Positions 8,159 to 14,464 of a DNA stretch of 14,464 bases are shown here, one piece after another. The notes under the pieces were generated by a model. That model searched no databases. It had not been told where the DNA came from and was given only the letters and a program-made list of their open reading frames with translations. Every line of letters starts with the position of its first letter. The first letter of the stretch is position 1. A program made the translations under genes and the position numbers. Origin of the DNA: a bacterium (GTDB taxonomy: Bacteria > Chloroflexota > Dehalococcoidia > Tepidiformales > Tepidiformaceae); assembly GCA_945861295.1 (NCBI GenBank), contig CAMAUF010000012.1, forward strand, positions 1 to 14,464, read 5' to 3'.

Positions 8159-8200
8159 CTGGGGCCAGGAGGATTGTGGGGACGACCCCGCTGGCCCCAG
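8159..8200 (+). terminator. Strong stem-loop after the 85-aa ORF
   Basis: Perfect 10-bp arms CTGGGGCCAG (8159-8168) and CTGGCCCCAG (8191-8200) enclose 22 bases that contain a second stem, GGGG-ACGA-CCCC (8178-8189). A palindrome GCCGTACGGC (8200-8209) follows directly. There is no T-run, so this may be a non-canonical terminator, a 3'-end stabiliser, or a block between the small ORF and the downstream regulator gene. Confidence 0.55.
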
Positions 8201-8308
8201 CCGTACGGCGCGCGCCCGTCTGCGAGGACCTCCTCGTTTGCTGGCCGAAACCTTCGCTCGCGATAGCCCCGCGCCCTCAACGCAACGTGTTATGGTGTAT
8301 GTCACAGG

Positions 8309-9064
8309 GTGTTGGCCCCCAAGAGCCAAGCCCCATGTGGAAGCTGGCCCCCTACGTTAACCCGACCCTCGCCCGAACGACCCGCAAACCGGATTCTTGC
8401 CGCGATGGCGGCGGATGACTACGCGCACATGTCCCTGGCCCGGACTCTTCAACCGCTGCGGATGCGTGAGACGCTTCAGGAAGCCGGCGAGCCACCGGAA
8501 TTCGTCTATTTTCCGACGAGCGGCATCATTTCTGCCCTCACGGTGCTCGAAAACGGCATGATGATTGAGTTCGCCACTGTTGGCCGCGAAGGCACCACCG
8601 GCGTCCCGATCTTTCTCGGTATGGGCGAATCGAACATGGCCCTGATCTCGCAGATGCCGGGCGAGACGCTCCGCATGACGACCCCCGACTTTCGCGATGA
8701 GCTCCTCGTAAACCGCAGCCTCGCCGCGATCATGGGTCGCTACAGCGGCGTGCTGCTCGCCCTGGTCGCGCAATCGGCCGCCTGCAACCGCGCCCACCAC
8801 GTGGACCAGCGGTGCGCGCGCTGGTTGCTGATGACGCACGACCAATCCGCCGCCGACGATTTCCCAATCACGCAAGAGTTCCTGGCCCACATGCTCGGGG
8901 TCAGCCGTCCGAGCGTGACCCTCTCCGCCACCGTCCTGCAAGCCGCGGGCTTGATCGCCTACCATCGCGGCAAGATGACGGTCATCGACCGGGCTGGCCT
9001 CGAAGCCGCTTCCTGCGAATGTTACGCCGTCGTCCATCGCTCGTTCGTCCGCTTGGCGGAGTGA
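8309..9064 (+). CDS. Crp/Fnr-family transcriptional regulator
   Basis: A 251-residue reading from GTG 8309. Seen: a cyclic-nucleotide-binding-like beta-roll at about 42-125 (FVYFPTSGIISALTVL, VGREGTTGVPIFLG), a long dimerisation helix, and a C-terminal winged helix (FPITQEFLAHMLGVSRPSV, 185-203) ending in the ASCECYAVV signature of this subfamily. The cAMP-contacting arginine motif of true CRP and the four Fe-S cysteines of FNR are both absent, so the ligand is unknown. The start is uncertain: family similarity begins near NRILAAM (27-33), before the ATG at 8405, so a start at GTG 8309 or TTG 8312 is likelier, although the first 25 residues are proline-rich and atypical and the ribosome-binding site is weak. 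It may regulate neighbouring genes; phaC begins 362 bases downstream. Confidence 0.87.
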   Translation: MLAPKSQAPCGSWPPTLTRPSPERPANRILAAMAADDYAHMSLARTLQPLRMRETLQEAGEPPEFVYFPTSGIISALTVLENGMMIEFATVGREGTTGVPIFLGMGESNMALISQMPGETLRMTTPDFRDELLVNRSLAAIMGRYSGVLLALVAQSAACNRAHHVDQRCARWLLMTHDQSAADDFPITQEFLAHMLGVSRPSVTLSATVLQAAGLIAYHRGKMTVIDRAGLEAASCECYAVVHRSFVRLAE

Positions 9065-9426
9065 TTCGGAGAAGAATCAGCGGCGACCCCATAAACCTTG
9101 CCCGCTGCGCGAAAGTCAGCTTCGTCCGGCGCCTACCGCTTTGCCCACGGCGGCGTTGACCGACCTCGTGCGCCGCCTCGCGGGCCAGTAGGCAGGCACC
9201 CGCGGTCCTCAAGTGTTGTTAAGCGCACGCTTCCAGAGCATCGCGAACTTCGATGATCGGTATTGTTACGCCTCCCTTCCAATCGTTATGCCATCGCGTA
9301 CGCTTTGAGAGAAAGCTCCGCAACCAGCGCGTAACGCAACGCAACGTCCACATCCACTGGTCAACATCGAAGCCTGCCATCGAGGCGAGCTGCGGCATGT
9401 GCGAGAGCCTACGGAGGATCTGAGAA
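9065..9426. other. Intergenic region with the NUDIX repeat and phaC upstream region
   Basis: This region of 362 bases contains the right copy of the 49-bp repeat (9147-9195), a small inverted repeat AAGCG-CA-CGCTT (9221-9232), and the phaC leader ending in a GGAGG (9413-9417). A TTGTTA at about 9263 is a possible -35, but no good -10 follows at 17 bases. A 59-codon minus-strand frame from 9398 has weak codon bias and no ribosome-binding site; I do not call it. Confidence 0.6.
9147..9195 (+). repeat. 49-bp direct repeat, right copy (orphan NUDIX 3' end)
   Basis: Identical to 7066-7114. It encodes the last 14 NUDIX codons and the stop but has no upstream coding sequence, so it is a non-functional fragment. 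Its perfect identity over bases under no coding constraint suggests a recent event or ongoing conversion between the copies. Confidence 0.95.
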
Positions 9427-11091
9427 ATGACAACCAACGCAAACGAAACCAGGACCTTCGCATCACCTATCTCGCAAGAGGAAATCGCCCGCGGGATGCG
9501 CATGCTGAACGTGATGAACGAGCTGGGCGGAAAAGTTGCCTCGGCCACGCTCCTGGAACTGATACAAATCGCCAGCGGTCAATCGACGCGCGAACCGGCC
9601 GCGAACGATTGGCGCTTCAAGCACCCGGCATGGAGCGCGAACCCCTTCTACAAGGCCGTCGCCCAAACGTACCTCGCCTGGTCAGAGGCGGTGACCACCG
9701 CTATCGAAGAGACCGAATCTGAAGACTGGCGCGAGGCCGAACAGCTGCGGCTCGCTGGCGTCGTGCTCACGAGCACGCTCGCGCCGACGAATTCGCTTTG
9801 GACAAACCCGGCCGCACTGGAGCGGGCCCGCGAGACCGGCGGCGCCAGCCTCACGCGCGGTTACGAAGCCTATCGCCGCGACCGCACCGAGAAGCGCGCG
9901 CTCCCCGTCCAAGTCGATTCGAGCCCATACGAGGTCGGCAGAGATCTCGCCGCCACCCCGGGCGCCGTCGTCCATCGCGAGGAACTGTTCGAGATCATCG
10001 AGTACCGGCCGACGACTCCGGCTGTGCGGGTCCGTCCGCTCCTGATCGTGCCGCCGCCGATCGGGAAGTACTACTTCCTCGACCTCGCGCCCGGCCGCTC
10101 GCTCGTCGAGTACGCCGTCAGCCGCGGCCTGCACGTCTTCATGCTGAGCTGGCGCAACCCCGGTCCCGAGCAGCGCGACTGGGACCTTGATACCTACGCG
10201 GCCGGCATCGTGCGCGGGACCGAGGTCGCCCGGACTGTCGCGGCGAGCGAGGATCTCAACGTCCTCGGCTTCTGCGCCGGAGGGATCGTGCTCTCCACGG
10301 CCCTGAGCCACCTGGCCGCGACGGGCGACACCCGCGTCAACGCCGCCTCTTTCGGCGTCATGCTGCTCGACTTCGACGCGCGGACGAGCATCGGCGCCTT
10401 CTCCCCCGCGACGGTGTTGGAGACGGCCCGGAACCGCTCGGACGAACTGGGCATCCTTCCGGCGGAAGACCTCGCGACGACCTTCGCCTGGCTACGCCCG
10501 AACGACCTCGTTTGGAACTACTGGGTGAACAACTACCTCATGGGCGAAGAGCCGCCCGCGAACGACATCATGGCGTGGAACAACGACGGGACGAACCTCC
10601 CCGCAGCGCTCCACCAGGACTTTCTGCGGTTCTTTGGCACGAACGCCCTGGCGGAAGCGGGCAAGGTCACCGTCCTCGGCAGCCCGGTCGACCTCAGCAA
10701 AGTCGAGTGCGACACCTACTTCATGGGCGCGGTCAACGACCACCTGACGCCCTGGAAGGCGTGTTTCCGGTCAAGCCAGCTCTTCGGCGGCGACCGCACT
10801 TTCGCGCTCAGCAACGCCGGTCACATCGCCGGGCTGGTCAACCCCCCGAGCAATCCCAAGGCGCGCCATTTCGTCAGCACAGCCCCCGATGGTGAGCCCG
10901 AAGCGTGGCTGGCGGGCGCCGAATCGCGACCAGGGACCTGGTGGACGCACTGGGCCGACTGGATGATCGCCCGGTCCGGCGACGAGCGTCCCGCTCCGGC
11001 GAACCTCGGCTGCGACGCCTATCCCGCCCTCGATGTAGCTCCTGGCCGGTATGTGCATGCCAAGGCAGCGACGGTGGCCGCGGCCGGTTAA
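9427..11091 (+). CDS. phaC: Poly(3-hydroxyalkanoate) synthase, class I/II type
   Basis: A 554-residue PHA synthase, close to class II length (about 560), polymerising (R)-3-hydroxyacyl-CoA into storage polyester at the granule surface. Seen: the N-terminal PHA-synthase helical region, a lipase-like box GFCAGG (281-286) with nucleophile Cys283, catalytic Asp438 in VNDHLTPWK, and His466 in NAGHIAGLVNPP. The highly conserved RPNDLVWNYWVNNYLMGEEPP (from 357) is also present, so the triad is complete. Start ATG 9427 has GGAGG at 9413-9417, nine bases upstream. The 3' end overlaps the convergent depolymerase gene by TTAA. No phasin, phaA, phaB, phaE or phaJ is in view, so monomer supply and granule proteins are encoded elsewhere. 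Class I versus II cannot be settled by eye; the medium-chain-like depolymerase next door favours medium-chain substrates. Confidence 0.96.
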   Translation: MTTNANETRTFASPISQEEIARGMRMLNVMNELGGKVASATLLELIQIASGQSTREPAANDWRFKHPAWSANPFYKAVAQTYLAWSEAVTTAIEETESEDWREAEQLRLAGVVLTSTLAPTNSLWTNPAALERARETGGASLTRGYEAYRRDRTEKRALPVQVDSSPYEVGRDLAATPGAVVHREELFEIIEYRPTTPAVRVRPLLIVPPPIGKYYFLDLAPGRSLVEYAVSRGLHVFMLSWRNPGPEQRDWDLDTYAAGIVRGTEVARTVAASEDLNVLGFCAGGIVLSTALSHLAATGDTRVNAASFGVMLLDFDARTSIGAFSPATVLETARNRSDELGILPAEDLATTFAWLRPNDLVWNYWVNNYLMGEEPPANDIMAWNNDGTNLPAALHQDFLRFFGTNALAEAGKVTVLGSPVDLSKVECDTYFMGAVNDHLTPWKACFRSSQLFGGDRTFALSNAGHIAGLVNPPSNPKARHFVSTAPDGEPEAWLAGAESRPGTWWTHWADWMIARSGDERPAPANLGCDAYPALDVAPGRYVHAKAATVAAAG

Positions 11092-11927
11092 GCCGCCGCC
11101 CGGCCGGCCGCGGGCTCCTCGCGGGAGAGAAACGCCTCGACGACCGGGGCCAGCTCGGCCGCGCGGGTCAACAGCCCGAGATGGCCGTCCGGAAAGATGT
11201 GGAGCTTCGCCCGAGGTATGAGGCTGTGCATCAGGTAGGCATTGGCGAGCGGGATGAGCGGGTCGTCGTCACCCGCGAGGATGAGGGTTGGCTGACACAG
11301 CAGCGGGAGCATCGGGACGCTGAGCCAACCGGCCGCCGCTAGCTGCTGATACCGATACCCCGTCGGATCGGGCTGGCGGCCGACAGCGAGCACGGTCGCC
11401 AAACCGGGGTGGCGCCGAAGCTCCCCGCCATAGATCTCGCCCGCGATCGAAGCCAGATATTCCGGATCGCCGTGGCGTTTCGAATCGCCCATGGAGAACA
11501 ACGCCCGCAGCTCGCCCGGAATCACCATGCCCGGGCAGGTGCTCGCCAGGATCAGCCGCCCGCAGCGGGCGCGATGTTGGAGCGCGAACTGCTGGGCCGC
11601 GAGACCGCCCCAGGAGAGGCCCAGCACATCGACCGTCGGCTCGTTGAGCGCGTCCAGCAACTGGGCCGTGAGCCACGCCAGAGCCCAGAGGCGGTAGGGA
11701 CGGCGTGGGGGCGCCGAGAGCCCGACTCCCGGCACATCGAAACGGATCACCGTCGTCGCTGGGTCCAGCGCTTCGACGAACGGCGCGAAGGTTTCGAGAC
11801 TGGCGCCGAGCCCATTGAACAGCAGCAAGGGCGGCCGCTGGCCGTCGCCAGCGCGGACCGCGACGCGGATGTCGTACCCGTTCAGTCGCAAGAACTCGAC
11901 CCGCTCACCCGTTAGCGTCGCCTTCAT
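11088..11927 (-). CDS. phaZ: Intracellular PHA depolymerase (alpha/beta hydrolase, medium-chain type)
   Basis: A 279-residue alpha/beta hydrolase. Seen: NGLGASLETFAPFVEALD, DVPGVGLSAPPRRPYR, nucleophile box GLSWGG (Ser105), IYGGELRRHPGLA, LAGDDDPLIPL with the acid residue (D220-D222) and PDGHLGLLTR with His249. These segments match, in order, what I recall of the intracellular medium-chain-length PHA depolymerase encoded beside the synthases in Pseudomonas. Length is typical (about 280), and there is no signal peptide, as expected for a granule-bound enzyme. Start ATG 11927 has GGGAGG five bases upstream. It converges on phaC rather than following it, so the two 3' ends share four bases and the transcripts must overlap. 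It would release hydroxyacids for reuse. An ordinary esterase is the alternative, but the gene neighbour makes PhaZ much likelier. Confidence 0.9.
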   Translation of the reverse strand: MKATLTGERVEFLRLNGYDIRVAVRAGDGQRPPLLLFNGLGASLETFAPFVEALDPATTVIRFDVPGVGLSAPPRRPYRLWALAWLTAQLLDALNEPTVDVLGLSWGGLAAQQFALQHRARCGRLILASTCPGMVIPGELRALFSMGDSKRHGDPEYLASIAGEIYGGELRRHPGLATVLAVGRQPDPTGYRYQQLAAAGWLSVPMLPLLCQPTLILAGDDDPLIPLANAYLMHSLIPRAKLHIFPDGHLGLLTRAAELAPVVEAFLSREEPAAGRAAA

Positions 11928-11993
11928 CGTGCCTCCCAGCTGGCCCCTCGTTGGAGCAAATGCGGTGTCTCGAATCCGCCGAATCTATTCTTT

Positions 11994-12031
11994 CTGTCGC
12001 TTACGCACCTGGCTGTCGCTTACGCACCTGG
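11994..12031. repeat. Tandem 19-bp direct repeat (two copies)
   Basis: Two perfect, adjacent copies of CTGTCGCTTACGCACCTGG (11994-12012 and 12013-12031) lie 67-104 bases upstream of the phaZ start on its coding strand. Both contain CACCTGG, which can pair with CCAGGTG at 12062-12068. They could be operator half-sites or a replication-slippage duplication. Confidence 0.9.
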
Positions 12032-12068
12032 CGGGCGAGGGCACGCCGTTCGCTCGTCGCGCCAGGTG
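12025..12068 (-). terminator. Inverted repeat after the anti-sigma gene
   Basis: Perfect 9-bp arms CACCTGGCG (12025-12033) and CGCCAGGTG (12060-12068) with a 26-base loop lie 31 bases after the anti-sigma stop in the direction of transcription. The left arm overlaps the second 19-bp repeat; the first repeat offers an alternative 8-bp pairing (12006-12013). No T-run follows, so termination is only one possible role. Confidence 0.45.
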
Positions 12069-12099
12069 TCCGGCTTGAAGGCCACAGCCGGCGGGCGCG

Positions 12100-12837
12100 T
12101 CATGGCAGCGTTTCGGCAATCGCCAACGCCTGCTCGAGCGAGAGCGATTCGGACTCCAGTCGATAGGTAAGCGCCGCGCCGCGCCAGACCAGCGTCGGGG
12201 CGCGCACGGTGCGACGCGTGCCGACGACCTCGCTGCCGTCCGGCCGGAGGATGCGGACGACCCGCTCCGTCGTCTCCATCCAATAAGCGGGCTGGCCGCG
12301 GACGGTGACCTCCTCCAGTATCCGGCCATCGGGCAGGCCCTTGGCGAAAAGGAAGTCGGGAGTCTCCCAGAGGGTGAACTCGGGATAGATCGCGATGAAG
12401 ACACGCACGCCGAGGTACGGCAGCCGGTAGAGGCGCGGCTCGCCAGCTCCCTCCACGTACTCCGGGGTGAATCCGACCGCGGCGGCCGCCTCCGAAGCGG
12501 TGATTGGCGAAGCGATGGATTCGACCGGCACGGGCGTCGGCAGCGGCGTCGGCGTCGTCCCTGCGCGGGGCGTTGGCAGGATCTCCACCTGTTCGCCTTG
12601 GACGCGGAGGCCGAGGAAGTCCGCGACGGCCTCGCGGCTCTCTGGCAGGGCGAGGACGACCGCCAGCGCGGCCACGACTGCGATGGCGACGCCGGCGGCC
12701 GCGAGGCGCAAAGTCTGGGGCCGACGTTTGCCTGGCTCGGCCGTGGCCAGAGCGAATTGGGGCGTGGCTGGGTACGCGGCCGCTGCCGCGTCGGCTTCGA
12801 GGAGGCGTTCGAGCCAGTCGCGCGACGGTTCAGTCAT
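12100..12837 (-). CDS. Probable membrane anti-sigma factor (DUF4367-like exported domain)
   Basis: A 245-residue single-pass membrane protein. Seen: a cytoplasmic N-terminal part of about 42 residues, one membrane helix (about 43-64), a REAVADFLGLRV stretch often following the helix in such proteins, a Pro/Thr-rich linker (PTPLPTPVPVE), and an exported C-terminal domain resembling DUF4367. No HxxxCxxC zinc motif is present in the N-terminal part, so it is not a ZAS-type anti-sigma. Its role rests on topology and on coupling: ATG 12837 overlaps the sigma-factor stop by ATGA. By analogy it would hold the sigma factor at the membrane and release it on an envelope or external signal. The sensed signal is unknown. 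Confidence 0.75.
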   Translation of the reverse strand: MTEPSRDWLERLLEADAAAAAYPATPQFALATAEPGKRRPQTLRLAAAGVAIAVVAALAVVLALPESREAVADFLGLRVQGEQVEILPTPRAGTTPTPLPTPVPVESIASPITASEAAAAVGFTPEYVEGAGEPRLYRLPYLGVRVFIAIYPEFTLWETPDFLFAKGLPDGRILEEVTVRGQPAYWMETTERVVRILRPDGSEVVGTRRTVRAPTLVWRGAALTYRLESESLSLEQALAIAETLP

Positions 12838-13421
12838 CGGTCTGGCCCCCTTTCCTCGAACGTGTGGCGCAGGTGTGGGTAGCGTGCCTCGATGACGCTC
12901 CGCAGCCGTTGGGAAGCGCGTGAGAGGCGCGACTTGACGGTCCCCGGCGCGACGGCGAGCGCGACCGCCATCTCGCGTTCGTTCAGGTCGAGGTAGTAGC
13001 GGAGGTAGAGTGCGACCCGGTCGTTGGCCGGGAGCGTCGCGATTGCTTCCTGAACTTCTGACCTCCGTTCAGCGGCTTCGACGGTCGACTCCGGCCCGGG
13101 GCGAGACGCTTGACCCGCCCAGATCCGCGGCAGCCAGGCGAGCCGCCGGCCTCGCGAACGCACTTCGTTCAACGCAAGGTTCACCGCGATCCGGATCAAC
13201 CAGGCGCCGAACGGGTCTCCCAAGCGGAAGCGGTCGAGCGAGCGGTAGGCACGGACGAACGCCTCCTGCATGACATCCTCTGCGGCCGCGGCGTCGTGGA
13301 GTACAAGGTAGGTCGCGCGGTAGGCCCGCTCGCGGTGGGCTTCGACGAGGGACGCGAAGGCATCGCGGTCGCCCGCGAGGACGGCCGTGACCGCCGCGTC
13401 ATCGTTGGCGATTGGCGTCAC
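12834..13421 (-). CDS. ECF-family RNA polymerase sigma factor
   Basis: A 195-residue sigma-70 of the extracytoplasmic-function group. Seen: region 2 (about 22-88) with AAAEDVMQEAFVRAYRSL and FGAWLIRIAVNLALNEVR, a linker of about 30 residues, and region 4 (about 122-178) with LPANDRVALYLRYYLDLNE and the GTVKSRLSRASQRLR recognition helix. There is no region 1 or 3, as expected for ECF. The start is GTG 13421; no in-frame ATG lies near the N-terminus, and an AGG precedes it closely. It is followed without gap by the membrane anti-sigma gene. A GGAACC-N16-TGTAGA upstream could be its own target promoter. The upstream gene ends 44 bases away. Confidence 0.94.
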   Translation of the reverse strand: MTPIANDDAAVTAVLAGDRDAFASLVEAHRERAYRATYLVLHDAAAAEDVMQEAFVRAYRSLDRFRLGDPFGAWLIRIAVNLALNEVRSRGRRLAWLPRIWAGQASRPGPESTVEAAERRSEVQEAIATLPANDRVALYLRYYLDLNEREMAVALAVAPGTVKSRLSRASQRLRSVIEARYPHLRHTFEERGPDR

Positions 13422-13429
13422 CTGCCTGT

Positions 13430-13457
13430 TCTACACCGCTGGGCGGATGTTGGTTCC
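13430..13457 (-). promoter_or_regulatory. Candidate ECF-type promoter of the sigma/anti-sigma pair
   Basis: On the minus strand, GGAACC (13457-13452) and TGTAGA (13435-13430) are separated by 16 bases in the 44-base gap before the sigma gene. GGAAC is the classical ECF -35 core, and many ECF genes are autoregulated. The -10 half is weak, and the leader would be only a few bases long. Confidence 0.4.
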
Positions 13458-13465
13458 GTAGCTGT

Positions 13466-14464
13466 TCAGCGGACGACGGTGACGACTTCCGGATCGACCC
13501 GGACATCGCCCACGGTCAAGAAATCGCCTTCGAGGGCGGTCGACCAATGGAGGGCGCCATCGCTGTACTCCGCCAACACGGCGCCATTGCCGAGCGGGAG
13601 CCAGGCGCGCACTCCGGGCGTGGTCAGGACCCGGTGCGAGCCGTCCGCGAGGCTGAAGAGTGCGACGCCTTCGCTCTCGTGGTCGTAGTAGCGCGAGGCG
13701 AACGGGATGGCGAGTGTCGAGGGGTCGACCAAGAACGGTTGCGTGAGGTTCAAGGGCCGCTTCCCCGCTGGGAGAGCGAAGTGCTCGCTCTCGCCGCCAT
13801 CGACATCGCGGAAGACATAGGTGCCGTCCGAAAAGAGGATGCCGATTGCGCCCGAGACGAACGGAATCGTCACCCGCGGCACGGCGGGATTGCGGCTGAT
13901 GGTCGGGTCCTGTTCGAAGGGAAGTGTACGGAAGGCGACCTCTCGGGAGACCGCGCCCGTAGCGAGGTCGACGAACGAGACGACCGGAGGCCCGTTCGTC
14001 GCCCAGATTGGCTCGCCGTCCGCGGCGCGCGCGCGGACTTCGAGCGGACCGCCACAGGTCAGTGCGACCACCGTCCGCTCCAGCAGCACCGGGCTGGGGA
14101 AGTAGCATCCCAGTGGAAGCTCGATCCGCCGCGCTTGCGTGGTGGGGTTGTCGGGGTCGACCACAACCAGCGCCGGTCGGTCGCAGAGAAGACCGAGGCC
14201 ACCCTCGCGGCAGCCTTCGCCAACACCCTGGCGGACTGTGACATAGAAGAGGAGGCCTTCGTCTCGCGTCATTCCTGCGACGGAGACGAAAACCTTGAGG
14301 CCGGTGGGTGGGCTCCCGAGCGCCGCCTCCCGGAGTGGCTGGCCATTGAGGTCGAAGACGCGGAGGGTAGCGCCCCCCTGGTCCGCATCGATCACGAGGA
14401 GTTCGCCCCGCGACTCGCGAATGACCGCCTGAACCTCGCCACGCGTCACGATCGTCGCAGCAGT
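13466..14464 (-). CDS. Protein of unknown function, probably beta-rich (5' end outside window)
   Basis: I do not recognise this gene. The frame is open through the right edge (332 residues visible plus a stop), so the N-terminus is likely missing; a GTG at 14449 is only a possible internal start. The visible part is mostly beta-strand with repeating turns (LRVFDLNGQPL, LVVVDPDNPTTQARRIEL, VSFVDLATGAVSREV, LFSLADGSHRVLTT), which resembles the blades of a beta-propeller or YVTN/PQQ-like repeat protein. Four cysteines in the first half (near GCREGGLGLLCDR, and in GCYFPSP and LTCGG) could form disulfides if exported; the signal peptide, if any, is not visible. It is transcribed toward the sigma gene and ends 44 bases before it. 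A surface or periplasmic protein linked to the sigma system is possible but unproven. Confidence 0.65.
   Translation of the reverse strand, partial: TAATIVTRGEVQAVIRESRGELLVIDADQGGATLRVFDLNGQPLREAALGSPPTGLKVFVSVAGMTRDEGLLFYVTVRQGVGEGCREGGLGLLCDRPALVVVDPDNPTTQARRIELPLGCYFPSPVLLERTVVALTCGGPLEVRARAADGEPIWATNGPPVVSFVDLATGAVSREVAFRTLPFEQDPTISRNPAVPRVTIPFVSGAIGILFSDGTYVFRDVDGGESEHFALPAGKRPLNLTQPFLVDPSTLAIPFASRYYDHESEGVALFSLADGSHRVLTTPGVRAWLPLGNGAVLAEYSDGALHWSTALEGDFLTVGDVRVDPEVVTVVR

Larger units (their letters stand above)
7115..9195. other. Direct-repeat-bounded accessory segment (possible insertion)
   Basis: The segment lies between the left 49-bp copy and the end of the right copy. It holds a GlsB/YeaQ-type membrane protein, a small disordered protein, a Crp/Fnr-family regulator and comparatively loose intergenic DNA, in contrast to the compact operons to its left. 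The direct flanking repeat at the 3' end of a gene is the pattern left by site-specific integration. However, I see no recombinase, transposase or terminal inverted repeat. A simple recombination-driven duplication, or an element that has lost its integrase, explains the data equally well. The implied ancestral join is NUDIX stop directly to position 9196. Confidence 0.45.

Noticed and set aside
9219..9548. Minus-strand frame overlapping the phaC start
   Set aside because: Codon third positions are weakly biased, there is no ribosome-binding site, and it overlaps well-supported phaC coding sequence.

Overview
The window is uniformly GC-rich, with strong G/C bias at third codon positions. It reads as chromosomal DNA of a free-living bacterium. 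The proline/threonine-rich linker in the membrane anti-sigma protein, the frequent ATGA start/stop overlaps and the overall gene style suggest Chloroflexota. That is an inference with low confidence; no marker gene fixes the taxon.

Layout. (a) Positions 1-5045, minus strand: a tightly packed MoxR/Bat operon in the order moxR AAA+ ATPase, DUF58, BatD/DUF4381-like membrane protein, BatA-type VWA protein, BatB-type VWA protein fused to a TPR region and cut by the left window edge. Successive genes mostly overlap by 1-4 bases. (b) Positions 5143-5865, minus strand: comF-like phosphoribosyltransferase. (c) Positions 5890-7110, plus strand: moaD, moaE and a zinc-ribbon NUDIX hydrolase in one operon. 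comF and moaD are divergent with start codons only 24 bases apart, and moaD has a -10-like element placed for a leaderless transcript. (d) Positions 7115-9195: a segment of about 2 kb with a GlsB/YeaQ-type stress membrane protein, a small disordered protein and a Crp/Fnr-family regulator. (e) Positions 9427-11927: a PHA synthase (phaC) and a convergent intracellular PHA depolymerase (phaZ) whose 3' ends overlap by TTAA. (f) Positions 12100-14464, minus strand: an ECF sigma factor, its probable membrane anti-sigma partner, and a 5'-truncated protein of unknown function.

Main finding. The last 14 codons, stop codon and four following bases of the NUDIX gene (7066-7114, 49 bases) occur again, identical, at 9147-9195. 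The two copies bracket the stress-gene segment in direct orientation. This resembles an integration or recombination scar at the 3' end of a gene. No integrase or transposase is visible between the copies.

Functionally, the MoxR/Bat cluster is a metal- and ATP-dependent membrane-associated chaperone-type system. MoaD and MoaE form molybdopterin synthase. PhaC and PhaZ make and mobilise storage polyester. GlsB, the Crp/Fnr protein and the ECF pair are stress or regulatory genes. Secondary structural signals are a 19-bp tandem repeat with competing hairpins upstream of phaZ, a strong hairpin after the 85-aa ORF, and a plausible autoregulatory ECF promoter upstream of the sigma gene.
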